Positions 1-5,412 of a stretch of DNA of 5,736 nt are shown piece after piece. Every line of letters begins with the position of its first letter. The stretch's first letter is position 1. The stretch is from Dehalococcoidia bacterium. Its GTDB lineage: Bacteria; Chloroflexota; Dehalococcoidia; GIF9; AB-539-J10. The translations under genes and the position numbers were made by a program. The stretch lies in the NCBI GenBank assembly GCA_029859145.1, contig JAOUDT010000088.1, positions 1 through 5,736 of the forward strand, given 5' to 3'. The notes beneath the pieces are model-generated. The model saw only the letters and a program-made list of their open reading frames with translations, made no database searches and had not been told where the DNA came from.

Positions 1-15
1 CCGCCCCCATGGTGG

Positions 16-762
16 TTAGACAGCAGTCTCCTGCCTCAGGGCTTGCACGATTCCCTTGACCTTCTTTTTATGTTCCTCTCTACCTATAGTGTATGAGTGC
101 GGAACCCAATTCATGTGCTGCAAATCTCTTATCAGGCCGGGTAGCAGGCCCCAGGGTATCGATACAGGCAACAGCCCCTCTGGGAATAAGTTTCTTGCTC
201 TCATGCCGAAACTCGGAAGTGTTAGATTCAATTCACCACTCAGGTAGGGGTAGATGTATAACCACGCACACCCCATAACCACTGTTCCGCTGCTGGACCA
301 CATTTTCCCTGTCGAGTAGCTCATTGCTCTCAGCAGAATCTCTATTTGATTCAAGTTAGCGGTAATAATCAGAACATCTGGCTCGAATGACAGTTTGTCT
401 AGAGGAGAGAAAGCGATGTACTTAACGGTGCCCTTCGCTAGTCTGGGTACGACCTGATAGACTCCTCTGTTAGCACGGGCATTCTTAAAGATTTCTAACT
501 TGGGTCCTACACGACCGCTTTCAAAGATTGGATCACTATCCACCATGCCTAATACCAGCGGCCCTATTATGCACGTAAAGTTTCCTTTTCCTGCATAAAA
601 AGTGCTGCCATTTTGCGCTTCCACAAGCATCTCACAAAAATCTAGAATCTTGTCTAGCTTCCTAATTCCACGCGGTCTAGTAGGTAGGAACTTAACACCT
701 ACGGGTTTTCTCTCAAATCTAAATTTGTCAAATATGGATAAGTCCTGTTGCATTGAACTCAC
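16..762 (-). CDS. DUF169 family protein, divergent copy (GTG start)
   Basis: This 248-residue protein has DUF169 (COG2043) features, and the family's function is not established. Visible features are an N-terminal 'PVGVKF' strand, two cysteines 21 residues apart (C43 and C64) around a Tyr/Gly-rich stretch and followed by 'GPLVLGM', then 'FEPDVLIITANLNQ', and a third cysteine (C165) in 'VVMGCAW'. The second DUF169 protein in this window has the matching segment 'FDPDVILIYANPAQ', which supports the assignment. An ATG at 828 would extend the protein by 22 residues, but that extension overlaps the end of the SDR gene. The GTG at 762 has AAGGAGG five bases upstream, so I chose it; an ATG at 753 is a third option. 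The gene lies 41 nt downstream of the SDR gene and is probably co-transcribed with it. There is no signal peptide or membrane segment, so it is likely cytoplasmic. The family call is fairly firm; the role is unknown. Confidence 0.8.
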   Translation of the reverse strand: MSSMQQDLSIFDKFRFERKPVGVKFLPTRPRGIRKLDKILDFCEMLVEAQNGSTFYAGKGNFTCIIGPLVLGMVDSDPIFESGRVGPKLEIFKNARANRGVYQVVPRLAKGTVKYIAFSPLDKLSFEPDVLIITANLNQIEILLRAMSYSTGKMWSSSGTVVMGCAWLYIYPYLSGELNLTLPSFGMRARNLFPEGLLPVSIPWGLLPGLIRDLQHMNWVPHSYTIGREEHKKKVKGIVQALRQETAV

Positions 763-767
763 ATCAA

Positions 768-774
768 CCTCCTT
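768..774 (-). promoter_or_regulatory. Shine-Dalgarno site that decides the DUF169 start
   Basis: AAGGAGG on the minus strand ends five bases before a GTG at 762-760. The upstream in-frame ATG at 828 lies inside the SDR gene, and I see no comparable site ahead of it. The in-frame ATG at 753 is 14 bases from this site, which is long. The GTG is therefore the best start. Confidence 0.7.
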
Positions 775-803
775 GCTAGTTTCATGACATGCCTGCCAGT
801 CAT

Positions 804-1586
804 CTACTGCACTATATGATGACCACAATTGACAACAAGTGTATGCCCGGTTATCCCGCTAGACTCGTCTGAAGCCAAGAAAACTGCGGCAGCAGCTACC
901 TCAGCTTCTTCAGTCGGTCTCTGGAGAGAATAATTTACAGCAATCTTGCTCATTAACTCCTCAAAAGGAACGCCCGTAGCCTGGGACCTGCCCATTACCA
1001 CACTAGTAAGACGTTCTCCCCTAACCGCAGCAGGGCTAATACAGTTGACACGAATGTTGTATTGTCCCACCTCGATAGCCAGTGTTTCGGTCAATCCAAT
1101 GATCCCCCACTTGGAAACACAGTACGGACTTCTCATAGCATACCCGAATCTCCCGCCATCGCTACCTATGTTTATTATATTGCCCTTTCTGTTCGGAATC
1201 ATGTGTTTGAGCACCTCTCTGGCACAGAGCATGCTCCCGGTCAGATTAATCGCCAGCACCTCGTTCCAGTCCCGCAGTCTCAGGTCAACAACATTAACAG
1301 TAGGTCCACCAATGCCGCTATTGTTAACCAATATATCGACATTGCCGTAGTCATGGACAGTTTCGGCTACCAGTCGCTGCACTTGCTTTTCATCAGAAAC
1401 GTCTGTCTGTACGGCTCTTGCCCTACCTCCAGTTGATTTGATCTTGTCAGCGGTCTCATCTAGCCTAGAGGGGGTCCGAGCGGCTATTACCACTATCGCC
1501 CCCTCAGAAGCAAAGGCCATGGAGATAGCCTTGCCGGTACCTCTCCCACCGCCAGTAACGATAGCTACTTTGTCTTTTAAGCGCAT
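804..1586 (-). CDS. SDR family NAD(P)-dependent oxidoreductase
   Basis: This is a classical short-chain dehydrogenase/reductase of 260 residues, the normal length for a FabG-like enzyme that interconverts a hydroxyl and a keto group using NAD(P)(H) in the cytoplasm. The Rossmann glycine motif TGGGRGTG is at 11-18, an acidic 'TDVSD' at 61-65, the NNxG motif as NNSG at 88-91, and the helix asparagine is N114. The catalytic set is S142, Y155 and K159 (YCVSK). R37, just after the second beta strand, suggests NADP(H) preference, which is inference. Two small departures from the commonest pattern are NNSG instead of NNAG and 'SPAAVRG' where SPG is usual at 194-200. The ATG at 1586 has AAGGGGGG about eight bases upstream. 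It sits between two DUF169 genes on the same strand, which suggests a shared pathway, but the substrate cannot be read from sequence. FabG, a hydroxyacyl-CoA dehydrogenase and a cyclic alcohol dehydrogenase are all possible. Confidence 0.93.
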   Translation of the reverse strand: MRLKDKVAIVTGGGRGTGKAISMAFASEGAIVVIAARTPSRLDETADKIKSTGGRARAVQTDVSDEKQVQRLVAETVHDYGNVDILVNNSGIGGPTVNVVDLRLRDWNEVLAINLTGSMLCAREVLKHMIPNRKGNIINIGSDGGRFGYAMRSPYCVSKWGIIGLTETLAIEVGQYNIRVNCISPAAVRGERLTSVVMGRSQATGVPFEELMSKIAVNYSLQRPTEEAEVAAAAVFLASDESSGITGHTLVVNCGHHIVQ

Positions 1587-1756
1587 GTATTGTACCCCCC
1601 TTGGGCGCTGATTTGATTTCCATATAATTTCCGTATCACAAGTGACCGTCTCCCAGCAGGCCGCAAAACACGTGTAGGGTCACGCCCCAACGGCACACAC
1701 GCTAGGCAGAGCATCCCTTCCATTGTCCCTCTGTTGGTCTGTCTCTCTAATAGAGG
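1587..1756. other. 170-nt gap between DUF169 and SDR genes
   Basis: No gene is visible here. On the minus strand it holds the SDR gene's Shine-Dalgarno (AAGGGGGG near 1595-1602) and a short AT-rich patch around 1620-1635 that could hold a -10 element, but I found no matching -35. No stem followed by a T-run is present to end transcription of the DUF169 gene upstream, so read-through is possible. Confidence 0.5.
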
Positions 1757-2551
1757 TCAATGACTGAACCAATCGGGGTAGATCTGCGTGAACACTACAG
1801 AGGATACAGACGGATCGCACGAAGGTCCGAGATACTTAATGGGGTATGCAATGCCCCTCGCCGCAAGCGCCTGCAATCCTTCGACGGCTTTGGCCATCAT
1901 TGCCGGTGGCAGCGCCATAACCATCTCATCCTCCGTAACGGTGCCGAACTCCCTCTCTCCCAGACAAGGAATAGCCAGGGCCGGCTTGCCAGTAGTATAG
2001 CATTGAGCTAGCCCGTCGGCACAGGACCCCTCGCCAATGAAAAAGAATTGAAAGCGCTCGTAGTCCTCAAACTGAAGCCCGTTCATCAGGAACATCATCT
2101 GCGCCGGGTTAGCGTAGATTAGGATAACATCGGGGTCAAATTTCCCGGCAGCCAGCGGGGCAAGCACTACGGCCTCCCCCGGGGGAACCAGCGGATATTC
2201 AGCCATCTGTTTCCTGGCTTCTTCCACGTTGGCAAACCAGGTCCTGGCGAAGGCATCGGCCTCCCAAGCAACCTCCTTTTCGGTGGTAGCTGCCAGACCA
2301 TTGATGCGAGCACAGCGCTCACCGAGGTTGCCTCTGGTCACCCCCACCGTCAAGCCTATTCTTCGCACCAGAGCTGGCACCTGGCAAAAAGTAGCTCGCC
2401 GATCAAGTCGCATCACCCCCGGTATCCTATCCAGCTCCCCCATTTTCTGCAGTCTCTTGTAGGCAATGGGGCTTGTTTTCGGGCGAAGCAAACGCTCCAT
2501 CTCCTGGGTAAGCTTCGCCCAGTCAACCACCGTAGCTTCTTCTTTCTTCAC
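1757..2551 (-). CDS. DUF169 family protein (GTG start)
   Basis: This 264-residue protein fits DUF169 (COG2043), a family without an assigned reaction. In order it shows an N-terminal helix ('WAKLTQEMERLL'), a strand region with 'SPIAYKRL', cysteines C56 and C80 separated by a loop, then 'FDPDVILIYANPAQ' at 138-151, a Gly/Cys-rich segment 'GEGSCADGLAQC' at 173-184, and 'PCLGEREFGTVTEDEMVMALPP' around 195-216. Cysteines are at 56, 80, 177, 184, 196 and 225. Recurring cysteines of this kind could bind a metal or cluster, but that is only inference. The start is a GTG with AAGGAGG seven bases upstream, and a sigma70-type promoter lies a further 39-68 bases upstream. There is no signal peptide or membrane helix. 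It is a clear but distant paralog of the DUF169 gene at 16-762. A 170-nt gap without an obvious terminator separates it from the SDR gene downstream. Confidence 0.85.
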   Translation of the reverse strand: MKKEEATVVDWAKLTQEMERLLRPKTSPIAYKRLQKMGELDRIPGVMRLDRRATFCQVPALVRRIGLTVGVTRGNLGERCARINGLAATTEKEVAWEADAFARTWFANVEEARKQMAEYPLVPPGEAVVLAPLAAGKFDPDVILIYANPAQMMFLMNGLQFEDYERFQFFFIGEGSCADGLAQCYTTGKPALAIPCLGEREFGTVTEDEMVMALPPAMMAKAVEGLQALAARGIAYPIKYLGPSCDPSVSSVVFTQIYPDWFSH

Positions 2552-2589
2552 TTTTCTTCCTCCTTTTTCCTTCGTTATCTCGCAAAAGC

Positions 2590-2619
2590 ATCATAGGCAG
2601 CCTAGCACGTGATTGTCAA
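2590..2619 (-). promoter_or_regulatory. sigma70-type promoter of the DUF169 gene
   Basis: Read on the minus strand, a perfect -35 TTGACA (2619-2614) is followed after 18 bases by TATGAT (2595-2590), five of six matches to the -10 consensus. Transcription would begin near 2583, giving a short leader of about 30 nt that carries the AAGGAGG site ahead of the GTG at 2551. Position and orientation suit the DUF169 gene. Confidence 0.7.
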
Positions 2620-2736
2620 TATTGCACGCTTGCTTGAGTCTTCTCCTCGGGCTGCTGCCTTTCTGAGACAATGGCCTACATGCCATACTACTTCCAGGGA
2701 AGGAAGCTCAACCGGCTTCACCAGTGACACATCTTT

Positions 2737-2819
2737 TCTGTCATTGCGGGAAACCGGAGTGACGAAGAAATCCCCAGCGCAAGGGAAGCTTTCGATCTTA
2801 ATCCCAGACCAATGACAGA
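2737..2819. repeat. 83-bp REP/MITE-like element with 10-bp terminal inverted repeats
   Basis: TCTGTCATTG at 2737-2746 is matched by its exact reverse complement CAATGACAGA at 2810-2819. The left half (TCATTGCGGG, then GTGACGAAG and AATCCC) resembles the dispersed palindromic repeats of the form GTCATTGCGAGxxxxxGAAGCAATC found in many bacterial genomes, here with several changes. It contains no open frame of note. It may be a decayed repeat copy. Whether it also folds in RNA is unknown. No second copy is visible in this window. Confidence 0.6.
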
Positions 2820-2860
2820 TGGCGAGGTCAAAATGCTGAATGGATAAGCTGCTGTAATTA

Positions 2861-3052
2861 CTAGGGCATATACTCAGGTGCCCTGCGATAAGGGAACTTG
2901 TAGTGCGGGTCCTTCAGATATGGGCACGTATCGCCGCATTTCTCTTTGTTGGTGCATTTGATGACGTGAGATCCGTCGTCATACTTCACAATGTAAGCAT
3001 TTACGTGATAAGTCGGGCAGCTTATGCGACGCCTTTCAACTACATTTGCCAT
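2861..3052 (-). CDS. small four-cysteine protein of unknown function
   Basis: I do not recognise this 63-residue protein. It is hydrophilic and rich in basic and aromatic residues, with cysteines at 12, 33, 39 and 43 (C-x20-C-x5-C-x3-C) plus H16, H29 and H50. The cluster 'CTNKEKCGDTCPYL' looks like a metal-binding knuckle for zinc or possibly iron-sulfur, which is inference. The start ATG is six bases after the stop of the ferritin-like gene, with AAGGAG about eleven to twelve bases upstream, overlapping the end of that gene. In-frame extension upstream is blocked by that gene's TGA region. It is therefore very probably translated with the ferritin-like gene and is the last gene of the three-gene operon. 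There is no signal peptide or membrane segment. The context and ribosome site argue that it is real; a metal-binding accessory to its neighbours is the simplest idea, but unproven. Confidence 0.72.
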   Translation of the reverse strand: MANVVERRRISCPTYHVNAYIVKYDDGSHVIKCTNKEKCGDTCPYLKDPHYKFPYRRAPEYMP

Positions 3053-3058
3053 GGTCAG

Positions 3059-3499
3059 TCACGTCTCCTTAAGAAGCGCCCTTAACTTATCTTCACGATT
3101 TCTTCTTTTCCTGGCTACTATCAAAAAAGTCCTGGGCACGTCTGCCATGAACGCTTTTGATTGCTCGGCGGCATCAGTATAGAAGGAGATCAGCTTCTGC
3201 TCCATATCAATGGCCTGATTTAAAGCATCAGCGTCGCGTAGTTTCTTCGCAGGTTCCTTTTCAAAAGTATATTTATCGGTTTCCACAGTGAAGGCAAAAC
3301 ACCCCTCAATGGCATCAGTGATAACGCCGTAGTATGCCCTTTGAACCATCGTTTCGTAGTTCTTATTCTCTTTGGAAAAGGTGAGAAAAAGCTCTGCCGC
3401 TTTGGGATATCTTTCTGCCATCTTTTCATAAAAGCCGGCAGAATCCCCTTCCAGCTGCTTGGCAAAACTGATAACCGAGGCGCTTGTATTCAACTGCAT
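3059..3499 (-). CDS. ferritin-like / rubrerythrin-type helical protein lacking histidines
   Basis: This 146-residue, almost wholly helical protein has the rhythm of a ferritin-like four-helix domain: helix A around E17-x6-YE (17-30), helix B 'KENKNYETM' (43-51), helix C 'MEQKLISFYTDAAE' (99-112) and helix D 'ARKRRNREDKL' (129-139). Rubrerythrin-type proteins bind two irons through Glu on A and C and an ExxH pair on B and D. Here helix B reads E44-N-K-N47, helix D reads R135-E-D-K138, and the whole protein contains no histidine. A canonical di-iron centre is therefore unlikely, and a structural, regulatory or partner role is possible. There is no C-terminal rubredoxin domain. The ATG has GGAGGAGA six bases upstream and lies 18 nt from the dehydrogenase stop, so it is the middle gene of a tight operon. 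Remote alternatives are another helical-bundle family. The fold call is by eye. Confidence 0.75.
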   Translation of the reverse strand: MQLNTSASVISFAKQLEGDSAGFYEKMAERYPKAAELFLTFSKENKNYETMVQRAYYGVITDAIEGCFAFTVETDKYTFEKEPAKKLRDADALNQAIDMEQKLISFYTDAAEQSKAFMADVPRTFLIVARKRRNREDKLRALLKET

Positions 3500-3517
3500 T
3501 TTATATCTCCTCCGTCA

Positions 3518-5011
3518 CTAGGGCCACCTTTCAATCACCACCTTGCTCTCCGTAAAGAAGCGGATGGCTTCCTTACCCTGAGTGTGTAGGATTCCGAAGA
3601 AGGAATCGCGCATCCCGCTGAATGGGAAAAATGCCATGGGGGCCACTATACCGACGTTGATACCAACGTTCCCGCTTTTGACTCTATACTTGAATTCTCG
3701 AGCAGTTCTTCCATTCGAGGTGAAAATAGCATCCGCATTATGAAACGGATTGTCGTCACATGTTTTGATGGCTTCATCAAGGGTTTTGACACGGATGATG
3801 CCCATGGTCGGACCAAATATTTCCTCGGTGACTATCTTCATTTCAGGTTCAACGGTTTCCATGATGGTCGGGCCCAGGAAACAGGTATCGGGATAGTTTC
3901 CTTTAATTTTGAAATCGCTCCTACCATCAAGTATTATCTTGGCACCTTCTTTAATACCGCTATTGATATATGCAAGTATTTTCTTCTTCTTCTCGGCATC
4001 ACGGACGGGGCCCATTTGAACTTCCTCCTCAAGACCATTGCCAATTATTATCTTCTTGGCCGTGTCTACAACACCGTTGACAAATTCCTTGTAGAAACGG
4101 TCATCATCGCCAACAACAATGACATTCTGGCCAGCCAGACAGCGTTGCCCCGCATTCCCGAAGAAAGACGTCATCAGTGCGGGTATCGTTGCTCTCAGAT
4201 TGCAGTCCGGCATGATTACCATAAAGTTTGAGGCTCCGCCCTGAGCGATGACCCGCTTGCCGGTGGCACCACACCTCGGATAGATGACATTCCTGGCAGT
4301 GGGAGTTGAGCCGACAAAAGTAATGCCCTCAATATCCGGGTGGTCCAGCATTCCGTTGACCACCGTTCTTCCACCATTCACTACATTCCAGACGCCGGGA
4401 GGAAAGCCCGCTTCGTCCACAAGTTCCGCAATTTTCATCTGGCTCAAGGGAACCTCGCTTGAGGGCTTGATTACTATGCAGTTGCCAGTCGCGACGGCGT
4501 AAGGTGCTGACCAGAGCGGAATCATGAAGGGGAAATTGAAAGGTCCGATGATACCAAAGACGCCCAGTGGTGTAGGAATAAGATATTCGTCAATACCGGA
4601 CGCGATATCTTCAGAGTTATAACCCTGCATCAGGGTGGGAATACCGCAGGCAACTTCTACATTTTCAATGCCGCGCCTGGTCTCTCCTCTGGACTCATCA
4701 ATTGTCTTCCCGTGCTCCTGAGTTTGTACCCTGCTCAACTCTTCAAAATTAGCCTCAAGCAACTCTTTTAAACGGAAGAGACACCTGGCACGAGCAACCG
4801 GCGGAGTTGTTCGCCAATCAGGGAAAGCTGCTTTGGCCGCTTCAACGGCGGAATCAATCTCTTCCTTGGTTGAAATCGGGACTTTGGCAATGATTTTGCC
4901 ATTGACTGGATTCACCACATCCTGAATTTCACCCTTGGACTCGGCCCACTCTCCGTCAATGTAATTCTTGACCTCAACTATCCCTTTTATTGGTTCTTCC
5001 AGAATAGCCAT
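3518..5011 (-). CDS. mmsA: CoA-acylating methylmalonate-semialdehyde dehydrogenase-like ALDH
   Basis: This full-length 497-residue aldehyde dehydrogenase most resembles MmsA/IolA, which oxidises malonate or methylmalonate semialdehyde with NAD and CoA to acetyl- or propionyl-CoA with loss of CO2. Visible landmarks are 'PFNFPFMIPLW' with oxyanion N159, K182 in 'IKPS', the NAD-binding 'FVGST' (232-236), the nucleophile C291 in 'GQRCLAGQ', and E397 in 'EEIFGP'. The general-base Glu of hydrolytic ALDHs (ELGGK) is replaced by Q257 in 'AQGGASNF', as expected for a CoA-dependent enzyme. R113 ('RGIENVE') and R290, directly before the nucleophile, match the two arginines linked to substrate binding in the Bacillus enzyme. 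The ATG has AGGAGGG five bases upstream. It is the first gene of a three-gene operon. No valine or inositol degradation gene is nearby, so the physiological substrate is open. The family call is firm; the exact substrate is not. Confidence 0.92.
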   Translation of the reverse strand: MAILEEPIKGIVEVKNYIDGEWAESKGEIQDVVNPVNGKIIAKVPISTKEEIDSAVEAAKAAFPDWRTTPPVARARCLFRLKELLEANFEELSRVQTQEHGKTIDESRGETRRGIENVEVACGIPTLMQGYNSEDIASGIDEYLIPTPLGVFGIIGPFNFPFMIPLWSAPYAVATGNCIVIKPSSEVPLSQMKIAELVDEAGFPPGVWNVVNGGRTVVNGMLDHPDIEGITFVGSTPTARNVIYPRCGATGKRVIAQGGASNFMVIMPDCNLRATIPALMTSFFGNAGQRCLAGQNVIVVGDDDRFYKEFVNGVVDTAKKIIIGNGLEEEVQMGPVRDAEKKKKILAYINSGIKEGAKIILDGRSDFKIKGNYPDTCFLGPTIMETVEPEMKIVTEEIFGPTMGIIRVKTLDEAIKTCDDNPFHNADAIFTSNGRTAREFKYRVKSGNVGINVGIVAPMAFFPFSGMRDSFFGILHTQGKEAIRFFTESKVVIERWP

Positions 5012-5075
5012 TATTGCCCTCCTGAATCTATTATCCTAGACCTTTTTGGATTTTTGACACCAATTCGCAGGTCAT

Positions 5076-5105
5076 AAGTTACCCTGATGGATGGCGTCCC
5101 GTCAA
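5076..5105 (-). promoter_or_regulatory. weak candidate promoter of the dehydrogenase operon
   Basis: On the minus strand TTGACG (5105-5100, five of six to consensus) is followed after 18 bases by TAACTT (5081-5076), only three of six. It would place the start near 5069, about 58 nt ahead of the ATG at 5011. The position is sensible but the -10 is poor, so this is tentative. Confidence 0.25.
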
Positions 5106-5189
5106 GTGGTGTAAAGCATCACCTGATCCCTTTGCGCCATTAATTTCCGCGCCTCTCGTTATTGGCTCTATTCTTTATTAACAGTAGTG

Positions 5190-5218
5190 TTGACATATAC
5201 TGGAGAAGTTCTTATTAT
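5190..5218 (+). promoter_or_regulatory. near-consensus sigma70 promoter facing the FAD oxidase
   Basis: TTGACA (5190-5195) is a perfect -35. The ideal 17-base spacer leads to TATTAT (5213-5218), five of six to the -10 consensus. Transcription would begin near 5225, giving a leader of about 188 nt before the TTG start at 5413. It is the best promoter match in the window. Confidence 0.75.
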
Positions 5219-5399
5219 TACCTGAACAGAGTTCTTGCCTTCTGTAACTACTAAGGCCGCTAATTGGTAAACATGAAAGGCTTGCCGGACTCAGCTCAGA
5301 ATCTCTCAAGGTTTCATGGGTTGATTGTCTGCTCCGTGGATGCAAGTGATATCGAAAATGACACGCGCTTAGTTTAACAATTATTAGTAATGACAATGC

Positions 5400-5404
5400 G
5401 GGAG
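5400..5404 (+). promoter_or_regulatory. ribosome site supporting a TTG start
   Basis: GGGAG lies eight bases before TTG at 5413-5415. An in-frame TGA at 5407-5409 rules out any earlier start. The first in-frame ATG (5440) has no purine-rich site before it, so the TTG is preferred. Confidence 0.6.
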
Positions 5405-5412
5405 ATTGAGAA

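Larger units (their letters stand above)
2552..2860. other. 309-nt noncoding region
   Basis: This lies between the stop of the four-cysteine gene and the start of the DUF169 gene. It holds the DUF169 ribosome site (2559-2565), its promoter (2590-2619) and a palindrome-bounded repeat (2737-2819). From 2620 to 2736 I see only short, weak inverted repeats and no convincing coding frame on either strand. No classic stem plus T-run terminator follows the operon that ends at 2861. Confidence 0.6.
5012..5412. other. 401-nt divergent intergenic region
   Basis: This separates the minus-strand dehydrogenase operon from the plus-strand FAD oxidase gene. It contains the ribosome site for the dehydrogenase (5017-5023), a strong plus-strand promoter (5190-5218), a weak candidate minus-strand promoter (5076-5105) and the ribosome site for the oxidase (5400-5404). 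Between about 5225 and 5399 lies an untranslated leader with no clear hairpin, riboswitch or terminator recognisable by eye. Confidence 0.65.

Noticed and set aside
1..10. A possible gene start (ATG at 10-8, minus strand) just after the left DUF169 stop
   Set aside because: Only ten bases are visible, and the nearest AGGAGA lies about 16 bases upstream, too far for a usual ribosome site.
946..1436. Plus-strand frames of 134 and 124 codons inside the SDR gene
   Set aside because: Both are antisense shadows of a complete SDR with an intact Ser-Tyr-Lys set.
1668..1675. Perfect 8-bp palindrome ACACGTGT in the DUF169-SDR gap
   Set aside because: It is too short and isolated to call an operator. 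No second copy or flanking symmetry supports it.
2671..2686. Small inverted repeat ATGGC-6 nt-GCCAT
   Set aside because: The 5-bp stem has no T-run and is within chance expectation for a noncoding stretch.
3740..4231. A 163-codon plus-strand frame inside the dehydrogenase gene
   Set aside because: It is antisense to a full-length aldehyde dehydrogenase with all catalytic motifs, has no ribosome site, and shows no family resemblance.
5030..5035. GATAAT on the minus strand as a -10 for the dehydrogenase
   Set aside because: It would start RNA inside the ribosome site and has no acceptable -35 at the right distance.
5273..5377. A 34-codon plus-strand frame (ATG to TAA) in the leader of the FAD oxidase gene
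   Set aside because: It has no convincing ribosome site and no recognisable composition or motif. A frame of this length is expected by chance. It could be a leader peptide only if conserved in relatives.
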